Origin: Shouchella sp047238345
GTDB lineage: Bacteria; Bacillota; Bacilli; Bacillales; Bacillaceae_D
Direction: 5' to 3'
Assembly: GCF_047238345.1 (NCBI RefSeq)
Contig: NZ_JBDFMQ010000002.1
Location: forward strand, 1-64,000
Length of the DNA: 64,000 nucleotides
Made by a program: the position numbers and the translations under genes. A model generated the notes under the pieces. That model ran no database searches, was not told the origin of the DNA, and saw only the letters and a program-made list of their open reading frames with translations. The first letter of the stretch is position 1, and each line of letters opens with the position of its first letter. Below, piece by piece: positions 17,454 through 26,009 of this stretch.

Positions 17454-17690
17454 ACATTACTCCCTTTTCACACATATAGTTCACCTTCTTTCTCTTTTTA
17501 TGACCCGTTCAGAACCCTCAGCCTTTTTATTTGTGAATTCAACTGAAGCAACCCTATATGCTATTCCTTTAAAGTGTGTTATTTAGAAGTTGTGAGAGTA
17601 ATGAAATAAGTTGTAGCCCTTTCATTTTGCTCCTTATTGTGAGAGGATTAATATACAGCTTAATTCTTAGCTGTTGAAGGAGAGTGCCCT

Positions 17691-17858
17691 ATGTACAAAG
17701 TAGTCAGGTACGTTAATGGGATTGCTGAGACCTCAAAAGATGTAAACTTCAAAAACAAAACATTTTCTACTTTAGCTTCCGCAGAACTAGAAGTCAAAAA
17801 GTTGAATCTAGATCTGATTCTTTTTGACAATGACGTTTGGGAAATAGAATTTAAATAA
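17691..17858 (+). CDS. Small hypothetical protein, 55 aa
   Basis: ATG 17691 follows GAAGGAGAG by 8 nt, and the frame ends just before a terminator. The product begins MYKVVRYVNGIAETSKDVNF and ends in acidic/aromatic residues (LILFDNDVWEIEFK). It is soluble with beta-type character. The layout of ribosome site, ORF and terminator supports a real single-gene unit; the family was not recognised. Confidence 0.6.
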   Translation: MYKVVRYVNGIAETSKDVNFKNKTFSTLASAELEVKKLNLDLILFDNDVWEIEFK

Positions 17859-17888
17859 GTAAGTAGGTATCTGCCTGCTTATTTTTTA
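17855..17888 (+). terminator. Rho-independent terminator
   Basis: AAGTAGG pairs with CCTGCTT (one G-T pair), followed by ATTTTTTAT. Confidence 0.75.
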
Positions 17889-18011
17889 TGCCTTAAAGAG
17901 CTTTACCTACATGCGCTTTAACATTTTAAAATACCTATTTATAATAAAGTTTTAAAAAACCTTGAAAACGGGGACGACATTATGTAATCAAACAAAAATA
18001 GCGAGGTATGC

Positions 18012-18392
18012 ATGATGACGAGACCAATGTTTAAAGACTACGATAGTGAAGAACGGCTTACAAAGCTGTAGAGCAAATGAAACAGAAGTATGATGAATTC
18101 CGTATTAAGGTAATTGTCCCCTTTCCAAAGAGCAATCAGACTAAAACAAGTTCCGATTATGGTCTGAAGAAAATGTTCAATATGATGGCGATGAGCCTAA
18201 GCTAGAAGACACCTTAACTACGTGTGGATTTAATATAGAACAGGCTAACATTATAATCCCACTCAATAACTGTTTCAAACGGACCAACGTTATGTTCAAA
18301 TCCTGAATGATTATAACGGTAATGTCCCTGTGACTTTAGCCAATAACGCGGCGCCTATGCTTCTGAAATGACTGGTGTAATGAAGACTTGAG
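18012..18392 (+). pseudogene. General-stress-protein-like gene, multiply frameshifted
   Basis: ATG 18012 opens MTRPMFKDYDSEERL and soon runs into a stop. Later pieces in other frames are coherent: VEQMKQKYDEFRIKVIV, EPKLEDTLTTCGFNIEQA and ILNDYNGNVPVTLANNAA. The pattern resembles YflT-type heat/general stress proteins, an assignment made with moderate confidence. At least three frameshifts make a functional product impossible. Confidence 0.5.
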
Positions 18393-18425
18393 ATATAAGA
18401 ATGTACGTTTTTGGAACTTATTATT

Positions 18426-18454
18426 AAAAAAAAGACGCGTAAAAGCGTCTTTTT
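18426..18454 (-). terminator. Terminator of the SASP gene
   Basis: AAAAAGACGC and GCGTCTTTTT form a GC-capped stem flanked by A and T runs on both sides, so it may work in both directions. It touches the SASP stop codon. Confidence 0.8.
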
Positions 18455-18656
18455 AAAATTTACTTCCACCTAATTGCTGCTCTGCCATTTGAACAAGACG
18501 TTTAGTGATTTCTCCACCAACAGATCCGTTTGCGCGAGCAGTTGTTTCCGGGCCTAAGTTAACCCCAAATTCAGAAGCAATCTCATACTTCATTTGATCG
18601 ATCGCTTGTTGAGCACCAGGAGCAACTAAGTTGTTTGAGCTGTTTTGATTAGCCAT
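18453..18656 (-). CDS. Alpha/beta-type small acid-soluble spore protein
   Basis: A 67-aa protein with start ATG 18656 behind GAGGTGAT; a longer in-frame ATG lies upstream of this site. It contains the conserved SASP features: AIDQMKYEIASEFGV, holding the GPR protease cleavage site around E-I-A-S-E, then GPETTARANGSVGGEITKRL (quoted in part). These proteins coat spore DNA and protect it from UV and heat, then feed amino acids to the germinating cell. A sigma-G-like promoter lies 30 bp upstream, matching forespore expression. It is a monocistronic unit with its own terminator. Confidence 0.95.
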   Translation of the reverse strand: MANQNSSNNLVAPGAQQAIDQMKYEIASEFGVNLGPETTARANGSVGGEITKRLVQMAEQQLGGSKF

Positions 18657-18685
18657 ATGTATCACCTCTCTTACTTTGGTGACGT

Positions 18686-18714
18686 TAGTATGCACAATTT
18701 AAATTGCATTATAC
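18686..18714 (-). promoter_or_regulatory. Sigma-G-like promoter of the SASP gene
   Basis: Reading leftward, GTATA (-35), 17 bases, then CATACTA (-10) fits the forespore sigma-G consensus. The same -10 box appears in the ger operon promoter. Confidence 0.7.
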
Positions 18715-18733
18715 GGCTTTTTTAAAAATGATT

Positions 18734-18927
18734 TTATGCAGTCCAACCAAGCTCATAAGTGTAAACTATTGCACCCTTATGTTGAGCATTCCCTCTGACA
18801 TATTTCATATCAGGCTCTGCAATGAGCACTAATCGAAAGGTGTTAACATCCTCTTTCTCGACCCGATATTCTTTTAATTCACCATCTCTAAGTTGCTGCA
18901 ATATTAATTCTGCTTCTGTTTATTTGT
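18734..18927 (-). pseudogene. 3' remnant of an unrecognised gene
   Basis: About 63 codons read coherently leftward (TEAELILQQLRDGELKEYRV ... HKGAIVYTYELGWTA) to a stop at 18734. No start codon with a ribosome site exists, and stops lie immediately upstream. It is probably the tail of a truncated gene; family not recognised. Confidence 0.4.
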
Positions 18928-18951
18928 TTTAACGTCAATACATCTAAACGA

Positions 18952-19350
18952 TCAACCATCCTCGCTAATTAAGTCAAGTATACGCTGAGAAGCATTATTA
19001 TCTAAAAGAATATATCGATCTGAATCCAACCCTCGTGTTATTGTCATACTATCATCATCGTTTATCCAAATAGAAATAAACATGGTCATTGTTGATTCGC
19101 TATAGTTATCGATCTGAATGAAATAATCTGGCTCTTCGGTAGGAATATCATCTGGACTACTATTCACATTTTCAGCTTCACTAATCATTTTTCTAAACTC
19201 ATTGATGGTATCTTCGTCATTAATAGGATCTTGTGAATATGACAAGGTATGCTCGTCTTCATATATGCCTACTATCAGTTGTTCATCTGAAGAATTACAA
19301 GCGCTAAGTATTGAGAAGCCAATGCAAATACTTATAATTTTTTTAATCAT
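18952..19350 (-). CDS. Putative lipoprotein, 132 aa
   Basis: The start at ATG 19350 follows GGAGGAAAACCGT. A short lipoprotein signal (MIKKIISICIGFSILSACN) ends in lipobox LSAC, so it should be anchored on the outer face of the membrane. The mature part is very acidic with no recognisable domain, unrelated in detail to the lipoprotein heading the conjugation operon. It stands alone on the minus strand. Function unknown. Confidence 0.7.
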   Translation of the reverse strand: MIKKIISICIGFSILSACNSSDEQLIVGIYEDEHTLSYSQDPINDEDTINEFRKMISEAENVNSSPDDIPTEEPDYFIQIDNYSESTMTMFISIWINDDDSMTITRGLDSDRYILLDNNASQRILDLISEDG

Positions 19351-19415
19351 ACGGTTTTCCTCCAAAAAAGTTTGTCGGGTTATATCTATTTCACAATTTA
19401 TTGTTATGCGCTAGT

Positions 19416-20111
19416 GTGTGCTTCCAGCAGAGATGTAATGGTTAAGATTGGATTCTCCCAAATACCCACTTCCCAATATCTTTCCCACATAGGTACCTAA
19501 TCTTAACATTATTCATTACTATTTAGCATTACTGTTTTTTTATTAGATTGCGTAGATATGATTGCGTAAACTTTAAATTGTCCTGAACGACTGGTGACTG
19601 ACGTCTCGAGTGTCCCCACATAAAAAAAGACAAAAGCATAATAGAATGTTAAATTTAATTCTTTTTTCTGTAACTATGAATAGAATCATTACTAGAATCT
19701 TTATTAGTACATTTCATAAACCCTTTACTAGTACTTTAACTAGTACCATGAATAGCTAATCCGATAAAAGCTTGATGCACCAATCGTTTTAGCTTTTCAA
19801 TAGTAGGATTCTAGAACCAACGTAACGAATTCACCTCGAACGCTCTTTTTTCACATTTTTCCTGCATCAACTAACAGCAAATTTCTAAAACCAACAATCA
19901 ATTTAGTAGATTAAACAGCTAAATTCGTTTAATTCACAGTAGTAAAATATGGAAATACACATGAATTCTAACCTTATAACAGTAAGATTTTGTGTCGATT
20001 GCAGATTAATGCCTAGCACAACGTCTAAAAAAAGTACGTTCATAAAAAGAGAACATGACAAAACCCATTGACCTCAAGGCCAATGTTGTCAGAATTTTAC
20101 TTTTTGTGGTT
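19416..20111. other. AT-rich intergenic region with short direct repeats
   Basis: No gene is supported. Three near-identical motifs, TTTATTAGTAC, TTTACTAGTAC and TTTAACTAGTAC (19700-19746), lie close together, with a related TTACTAG at 19689. They could bind a plasmid protein, but no partner is evident. The remainder shows no structure I could assign. Confidence 0.4.
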
Positions 20112-21626
20112 TTAAAAGGGAAATTCCTCTTCTATTACTTGAACACCGTGATTTGTTTGTCTATCACGCGTACGTGTCAAAGACGATGTGAGCTGAAATG
20201 CTTCGTGGTGTTGTTCACAGTCACGCCATTCAAGCATGTCTTGATGATGAACCGCGTTCAACCCTTGGAGGTTGCTTAACTTTTTGTAGATCATATTAGC
20301 GACAAATGCGGTTTTTTGGTTTGCTTCGTGATGAAGGTCGTTTACGAGTGCCTGCATAGGGTAATACAATGTCTCCAGTTTTGTTGCGATTCGCTGATTT
20401 AAATCCATTAAGTGTTTCTTGAACGTATGAACCGATGTGACCCCTGTATGCTGTAAGTTCGCAATGATGGCATTCCGCTGTTCCACATCTTCTTTTAAAC
20501 TAGCAACGCGTTGAACGTTAATCTCATGGTATAAAGCCTTAAACACAGTGGTTTTCAGTGTAGCGTCTTCTAGGCTTCTTTGTAAAAATGATACTTGTGC
20601 CGAAAGGTTCTCTTGATTCTCGTCATCAAAATATGGCCGTGCTTGCGCATAGTTTTCTTGTAATGCTTCATATCGTGCTTGTTCTTCGGAAAGGGCATTG
20701 AGTATGTTCGGAAATTTATTGATCATAATGCCTCTTAAATAAGCCGAAATGGCTTTTGCTTCTGATAGGTCTTCTTTATGTATGCCAGAAAATAAATCGT
20801 ACAAGGAATCACGATACATTTTTCTTAGGATCGCGGTCAGGTCTTCAAAATGAGCAAATCCTCCTTGCATCTTTGCAGCTTCAAACAATCCATTAAAAAA
20901 GCCTTTTCCGGTTTTTAAGATTTCTTGTGTGACGTCATCGGTCAAAATCTCTTCCCCACCACACTCAAAAGCGACTTCTTCCAAACGGTGTTGTTCTTCA
21001 TTTTCCGTTACGTACTGGCGGTTTACATCTAGTGGGAATTCAATTTCCACATAGTGACGAAAATGTGCCTTAACGAAGCGGGCGGCAAACCCCATCTTCT
21101 TTTCAATGTCTTCCACTGCGTCTGATACAATGGCTTTTGTAAACCCACGTACGCGAGTGGATTCGTTGGTAAGGAGGTCTTTTAATTTGAGACGTTGCTT
21201 GGTGTTGTTGGTTAACGACACGTCAAAAGCAGCCACTAGCAACAATTTTTTTGCTGCAATCGTAAGTGACTGAAAGTTTTCCGTATAAAAAAAAGAGAAT
21301 TTTTTCATATAATGATAGGTTGCATGTTTGGCTTCAAGTTTATTCATGCCAAAATTCAATTTGTATGCATGTTGGCCAAATTGAAAGGCGGGGGACAAAA
21401 ATGGTTTGCGCCCGTATTCATAGACTGCGGTTGAAAGGGGTTTTGATAGTTTTTGTACCACGGTTTTGGCATAGCGCACCGTTGTACGGCAAGCAGCGGC
21501 AATTTGATGAACATCAATATGAATGACGCCTAACCAGTCTTGTTTGGTGGTCAAGTATAGGCAAACGTCGATTTCTTTTGATGAGGCATCGTTGATCAAA
21601 AAATGGTGCATATCTTTAAAAATCAT
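20112..21626 (-). CDS. Large plasmid protein of unknown function next to rep, 504 aa
   Basis: ATG 21626 follows GAGAGGAGGAACC. Residues ~5-90 resemble a winged-helix replication-protein fold (EIDVCLYLTTKQDWLGVIHI, then IAAACRTTVRYAKTVVQKLS). The centre and C-terminal half are long helices with coiled-coil character (for example VASLKEDVEQRNAIIANLQ). No catalytic motif was seen. It lies downstream of rep on the same strand, separated by a strong terminator and a possible antisense RNA. An accessory role in replication or copy control is plausible but inferred. Confidence 0.75.
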   Translation of the reverse strand: MIFKDMHHFLINDASSKEIDVCLYLTTKQDWLGVIHIDVHQIAAACRTTVRYAKTVVQKLSKPLSTAVYEYGRKPFLSPAFQFGQHAYKLNFGMNKLEAKHATYHYMKKFSFFYTENFQSLTIAAKKLLLVAAFDVSLTNNTKQRLKLKDLLTNESTRVRGFTKAIVSDAVEDIEKKMGFAARFVKAHFRHYVEIEFPLDVNRQYVTENEEQHRLEEVAFECGGEEILTDDVTQEILKTGKGFFNGLFEAAKMQGGFAHFEDLTAILRKMYRDSLYDLFSGIHKEDLSEAKAISAYLRGIMINKFPNILNALSEEQARYEALQENYAQARPYFDDENQENLSAQVSFLQRSLEDATLKTTVFKALYHEINVQRVASLKEDVEQRNAIIANLQHTGVTSVHTFKKHLMDLNQRIATKLETLYYPMQALVNDLHHEANQKTAFVANMIYKKLSNLQGLNAVHHQDMLEWRDCEQHHEAFQLTSSLTRTRDRQTNHGVQVIEEEFPF

Positions 21627-21714
21627 GCGTTGGTTCCTCCTCTTTCATTGAAAGGAAGAACGTCGTCAGGAATTGTCGTAATGTGCATATTCATGGTAAA
21701 GTTCTCCCTTCCTA

Positions 21715-21804
21715 TTGAGTTGAAGAGAAAACCCTGATACAATAGTATATAGAACACAGACTTAAGAAGACAGACTGGTGCCCTGGTAAGGTGCTTGTCT
21801 TTTT
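21715..21804 (+). ncRNA. Candidate counter-transcribed small RNA in the rep/ORF504 leader
   Basis: A rightward promoter TTGAGT-N17-TACAAT (21715-21743) opposes the leftward rep and 504-aa genes. Starting at about 21751, the transcript would form a hairpin with arms AAGACA (21767-21772) and TGTCTT (21796-21801) followed by TTTT, ending near 21804. Read-through would stop at the strong terminator 21861-21896. No ORF lies within it. Its place in the leader opposite the 504-aa gene suggests antisense control. Nothing here proves transcription. Confidence 0.4.
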
Positions 21805-21860
21805 AAAACAAAGCACATTTGAATGTCTGGTGGGACAATATCTATTGTGCGGGTTTTCTC

Positions 21861-21896
21861 AAAGGAAGTTGAGTTGGTAGCTCAACTTCCTTTTTT
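21861..21896. terminator. Strong terminator beyond rep
   Basis: AAAGGAAGTTGAG and CTCAACTTCC(TTTT) pair perfectly around a 7-nt loop and overlap the rep stop codon. The T run favours the rightward direction; the A run on the left allows leftward use too. Confidence 0.8.
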
Positions 21897-22641
21897 ATTT
21901 TACGGTTGGTAACTGATCCGCTTCAGATACGATCTTAGAAAAGTTGGGACTGACAACAAATGAAACCCCTACTACTTTTCTTGATTCTTTGTACTCTTTT
22001 AGCTCGAACATGATATCGGTTTTATTTTCTAAATCTTTTTTTGCTTGCATGATCACTTTGGCTTTTAATTTTGAATAGAGTTGATGAACATCATTCGGCA
22101 CATGAAGGATGTCTCGAAACTCTTCAATGGAATAGTATCTACTTTCCCCAGTCGCTTCATATTGTTTTAGAAGCTCGTACATTCTACCGCTGTATTTACT
22201 CTTTAAAGATAGGACATTCCCAAGCTTAAAGCTTGTGTTGTCACTTAAAAGTTGTTGGTTTAGTTGTAGTAAGTAAGGTCTCAGCATTTCAGAGAACTCT
22301 AACTCCACGATCCCTTGTCCTTTATGATAGGTAGCACTCGAAAGCCAAGAAAGAACCGTTCGTTTGTTCTCTTTGTTAATCGTCACCGTTTTTCCTATAA
22401 GACCATCAATGGTATCTTGGACAATCTTATAAAAATTTTTTGATTTAATGCCTATCAACTTGGCTAATTCCTCTACTTTAATACTTTGTCTTCGAAAGTT
22501 CGTATCGGATTCATTAATAAACGATGCCAAAACCCAAATAATTCGTTTCTCTTGTAACGTCAAATCTTGAGGGGTTTCAATAAGGGTATTTGCTTGATTG
22601 ACGGTTTCTTCATTGGATATTAATGATAATTGCTGATTCAT
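21895..22641 (-). CDS. repB: Plasmid replication initiator, Rep_3 (RepB) family
   Basis: A 248-aa protein with the two winged-helix domains of Rep_3 initiators. The start motif LTLQEKRIIWVLASFI and the internal SKYSGRMYELLKQYEATGES, IEEFRDIL and YSKLKAKVIMQAKKDL segments (quoted in part) are family hallmarks. Such proteins bind iterons to open the origin of theta-replicating plasmids. ATG 22641 follows AAAGGGGTAGGGG. The iteron array lies directly upstream of the gene (22.7-23.1 kb), the usual place. Length is typical. This is the main evidence that the window is plasmid-borne. Confidence 0.93.
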   Translation of the reverse strand: MNQQLSLISNEETVNQANTLIETPQDLTLQEKRIIWVLASFINESDTNFRRQSIKVEELAKLIGIKSKNFYKIVQDTIDGLIGKTVTINKENKRTVLSWLSSATYHKGQGIVELEFSEMLRPYLLQLNQQLLSDNTSFKLGNVLSLKSKYSGRMYELLKQYEATGESRYYSIEEFRDILHVPNDVHQLYSKLKAKVIMQAKKDLENKTDIMFELKEYKESRKVVGVSFVVSPNFSKIVSEADQLPTVK

Positions 22642-22699
22642 TGCCCCTACCCCTTTCCTAACTTGTCCTCATTTTATACCAATCTATTAATTGAAATCC

Positions 22700-23095
22700 A
22701 CTCCTGCAAAAGGGACATTTCTTAAAATGACCTTTAAATGCTGACGTAGTAGGTATTTACTGGATTAAATTAATTATCAACTTTTTTAAATGACCCTTTT
22801 AGGGGAGTTAACTGTCCCTTTTAGAGGAGTAATACGATGCCTAATTGTCCCTTTTAGAGGGGTTAAGTGTCCCTTTTATAGGAGTAGTGCCATCTGTAAG
22901 TGTCCCTTTTATAGGAGTCAGCTGGCACGTTATTGATGATGTGAGCACTTACTTTCACATAATAAGTTGTTTTGAATCACTATTTTAAGCTTCTTTGTTT
23001 CTTTTCTCATCATAATTGATTTAAATGTGTTGTTGTAAATTGTTAAATGTCCCTTTTCAATAGGTTCATTTGAATATACTCCTATAAAAGGGACA
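22700..23095. repeat. Iteron array, probable replication origin (oriV)
   Basis: Five direct copies of TGTCCCTTTTAGAGGAGT (consensus, 18 bp) start at 22791, 22813, 22846, 22868 and 22901, spaced 22, 33, 22 and 33 bp. Inverted copies occur at 22700-22717 and 23078-23095, and a diverged direct copy starts at 23048. The array lies immediately upstream of the Rep_3 gene, as expected for Rep binding sites controlling replication and rep expression. Spacing in multiples of 11 places the sites on the same DNA face. Confidence 0.88.
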
Positions 23096-23431
23096 TTTCA
23101 TGTAGTCGCAAAACAGCCCTTCTTTACTAGCGAATGCTTTAAGATTCTGAAATGCATTGCTGAGCTGTAGTTTCGTAATGATATGATAATCACGTTTTAG
23201 ACACCATTTAAACATTGGTGTGTCCATCTATAAGAGGTCATCATTTTTCGGCGTCTATGGGTAACAAATAAACATTGAATAGGCACTGACCTCGCTTCAA
23301 AACCCACAAACCTTAAAACAACTGCTTCTACTATGACGAAATTCTGAAGAAGTCCCCTTAAATGTGAAAGCCTTTATCTTCTCTCGAATGACTGATCCAG
23401 TAAGAACGCGTGTATGAATTGACGGTTTTTA

Positions 23432-23461
23432 GAATAATAAATGATCTAGACAAACATACTA
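23432..23461 (+). promoter_or_regulatory. Sigma-G-like promoter of the germination operon
   Basis: GAATA (-35), 18 bases, CATACTA (-10) matches the forespore sigma-G consensus. It lies 22-28 bp upstream of the first ger start codon. GerA-family operons are known to be sigma-G controlled. Confidence 0.75.
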
Positions 23462-23489
23462 ATCTTACTTCCCAAAAAGGGGGATGAAG

Positions 23490-24911
23490 ATGTTTTCACA
23501 TGACTTTGAGAAAAATAAGAAGTTATTTCTAGAGGCAATTGGTGAACAGTCTGACCTTCATCAAAAACATGTGTATTTGTCAGGAATGAAACGGTTTGGT
23601 TCTTATTATCTGTTGGGTGAGTTTGATGACGAAAAATTGGACCGCTCCATTAACTACATGAACAGTTTACAAGAAGAGGTTGTTGAAGAACGGTGTATGG
23701 AAGAAGAAGTTAAGATGCCTGTACTTTGTTTAGCAGAATCGACACTTCAAACGACTGAGGAAGCTGTATCAATTCTATATTTGGGCCGCTGTGTTTTCTT
23801 TTTAGATGGCATCCCATTTGCATACAATTTGCAAATGACCCAATTGATTCAGCGTAATTTAGAAGAATCGACGACTGAAAGGGTTATAAGAGGACCGCGT
23901 GCTTCTTTTTTAGAAGACGCTCAAACGAATGTCTCCTTGATTCGGCAGTTTGGTGAAGATGAGAATTTGATAACAGCTAAGCATAACATTACAAATCAAG
24001 GGAAAACAAAGACAGTCTACTACATGTATAACAAGGAGAACACCCCGTCAGCAACGATTAAAGAAGTACAAGACCGTCTAAAAGCAATTAATCACGCCAA
24101 TATTGAAGATTCAGGAAAAATGGAGAGTTTTCTAGACAATTCACCAATCTTCTCCCCTTTCCCACAAATTCAGAGCTCTGATCGCATTGATCGCATACTA
24201 GCTGGGTTTGAAGAAGGACGAGTTGCAGTACTCGTGAATGGATCTCCTTTTGTCTTTATGGTTCCAACCACTTTCGAACAACAAATGCAAGCACCAGATG
24301 ATTATTACGAGCGATGGATGATTAGTTCCATTATTCGAATTCTGCGATACATTGCTCTTTTTATTACCATGTTCGTCTCCCCTATCTATATTGCGTTAGT
24401 ATCGTTTCACCAAGGATTGATCCCAAATGAACTATCAATGACAATTATGAATTCGCGTATGAATATTCCCTTCCCCGCGGTAGGAGAAGTCATATTAATG
24501 ACGTTGTTTATTGAATTACTTCGTGAAGCAAGTATTCGTTTGCCAAATCCTCTAGGTCAAACCATTGGTCTAGTTGGGGGTGTTGTAATTGGACAAGCAG
24601 TTGTAGAAGCGAATTTGGTTAGCTCTATTATGGTGATTGTTATAGCAATTACAGCAATTGCTTCTTTTGCGGTTCCCCTATACAGCTTGAGTATGTCTTT
24701 CCGTATTTTAAGTGTTTGTTCTATTGCATTGGCGTCAACATTAGGACTGTACGGTGTAGCCATTTATTTTATTGCGGTTACCATTCATTTATCGAGCTTA
24801 CATAACTATGGTGTCCATTATTTTTCGTTTAAATTTTCTCTTAAAAGGCATGGGTTTTACGACCTCATTATACGCCTCCCCACGGTCTTAAAAGATAAGA
24901 GAGGTGCATAA
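23490..24911 (+). CDS. GerA-family spore germinant receptor, A subunit
   Basis: A 473-475-aa protein; ATG 23490 is 6 nt from AAGGGGG, better than the ATG at 23484 that touches it. The N-terminal ~290 residues are the soluble GerA domain, with VIRGPRASFLEDAQTNVSLIR (shown in part) and GRVAVLVNGSPFVFMVPTTF. Four to five membrane segments follow, with the conserved FVSPIYIALVSFHQGLIP and PFPAVGEVILMTLFIELLREAS. In spores the A, B and C subunits form an inner-membrane receptor that triggers germination on nutrient binding. The stop is followed directly by the B-subunit start. The ligand is unknown. Plasmid-borne ger operons are known in other Bacillaceae. Confidence 0.93.
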   Translation: MFSHDFEKNKKLFLEAIGEQSDLHQKHVYLSGMKRFGSYYLLGEFDDEKLDRSINYMNSLQEEVVEERCMEEEVKMPVLCLAESTLQTTEEAVSILYLGRCVFFLDGIPFAYNLQMTQLIQRNLEESTTERVIRGPRASFLEDAQTNVSLIRQFGEDENLITAKHNITNQGKTKTVYYMYNKENTPSATIKEVQDRLKAINHANIEDSGKMESFLDNSPIFSPFPQIQSSDRIDRILAGFEEGRVAVLVNGSPFVFMVPTTFEQQMQAPDDYYERWMISSIIRILRYIALFITMFVSPIYIALVSFHQGLIPNELSMTIMNSRMNIPFPAVGEVILMTLFIELLREASIRLPNPLGQTIGLVGGVVIGQAVVEANLVSSIMVIVIAITAIASFAVPLYSLSMSFRILSVCSIALASTLGLYGVAIYFIAVTIHLSSLHNYGVHYFSFKFSLKRHGFYDLIIRLPTVLKDKRGA

Positions 24912-26009
24912 ATGGCTCATCCACAAAGGAATCAAACTATAACAACCTATCAATTAGCTGCAGCCTTGTTAAGTATGATTTTAGGTGTTGGCGTTATGAA
25001 CTTGCCTCGTACATTAACAGTTGATATTGGGACGGCCGATGGCTGGATCTCCATTATTTTTGGAGGTGTCGTTATTACACTACAATATGTTTTTGTGTGT
25101 CATGCCTTTAAAAAGCACAATATATCATCAATTGATCAATACTCTCGGAAGGCGTTTGGGGTTATTTTGAGTAAGGCCATTAGTATAATGATGGCTATTT
25201 ATTTCCTTATTCTTGGTGGTTGGCAAGCTGTGGCCATGAGTGAAATGATTCGTTATTTTCTTCTGGAAAATACACCGCACTACGTGTCCATTGTTACAAT
25301 TATTCTCCTCTGTGCATTTGGTGTTTACTATTCGCTTCCAACGATTATAAGAGTGGCCTGTTTTTTTCTCCCTATCAGTGTAGTAGTGCTTCTTTTTGTA
25401 TTAATTGTAGGGTTTAGGGATGCTTCTCTTTTAAATATTCGCCCTGTCGCGGCGGAAGGACTATTACCCGTTTTGCTAAATAGTCGAAATGGACTTCAGG
25501 CTTTTCAAGGAGTTGAAATAATTCTTTTATTAATGGCTTCTCTTCAAAAGGGGGTACGGCCTGTAAAAGCAGGAATAGGTGCATTATTATTTTCCACATT
25601 ACTCTATGCGATGACTTACCTGATAGTCGTTGCTACAGTGGGAACAGTTGAAGTGCAAATGTTAACGTGGCCAACAATTACTTTAACGCACGCATCTGAA
25701 AGTAGCTTGCTTTTTACAGAGCGAGCCGACTCCTTTTTAATTACTACATGGATTCTTCAATTTTTCTTAACGAGCTTACTTACACTTTATGCGGCAGTTA
25801 AGCTATTTAAAAATGTCTTCTCTGTTAAAGGGAATTGGTTGATTATACCCGCTACGATCGGAATGATCTTGATTGCGCTTTGGCCACAAACAACCGATGA
25901 CATTACTAAGGTTTCTGAGATGCAACAGTATGCTTTTGTAGGAATCTTCTTTCTCCTACCTCTTTTGTGCTACGGAGTTGTTTCGTTAAAAAGAAAGGAT
26001 TCGATATGA
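24912..26009 (+). CDS. GerA-family spore germinant receptor, B subunit (APC-like permease)
   Basis: A 365-aa integral membrane protein with ten predicted helices, of the usual size for GerAB/GerKB. It shows the family features: LLSMILGVGVMNLPRTLT near the N terminus, NGLQAFQGVEIILLLMASLQ in the middle and a paired-helix C terminus. GerB subunits are amino-acid-permease relatives thought to bind the germinant in the membrane. ATG 24912 directly follows the A-subunit stop codon, and its own end overlaps the C-subunit start (ATGA), indicating translational coupling. Confidence 0.92.
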   Translation: MAHPQRNQTITTYQLAAALLSMILGVGVMNLPRTLTVDIGTADGWISIIFGGVVITLQYVFVCHAFKKHNISSIDQYSRKAFGVILSKAISIMMAIYFLILGGWQAVAMSEMIRYFLLENTPHYVSIVTIILLCAFGVYYSLPTIIRVACFFLPISVVVLLFVLIVGFRDASLLNIRPVAAEGLLPVLLNSRNGLQAFQGVEIILLLMASLQKGVRPVKAGIGALLFSTLLYAMTYLIVVATVGTVEVQMLTWPTITLTHASESSLLFTERADSFLITTWILQFFLTSLLTLYAAVKLFKNVFSVKGNWLIIPATIGMILIALWPQTTDDITKVSEMQQYAFVGIFFLLPLLCYGVVSLKRKDSI

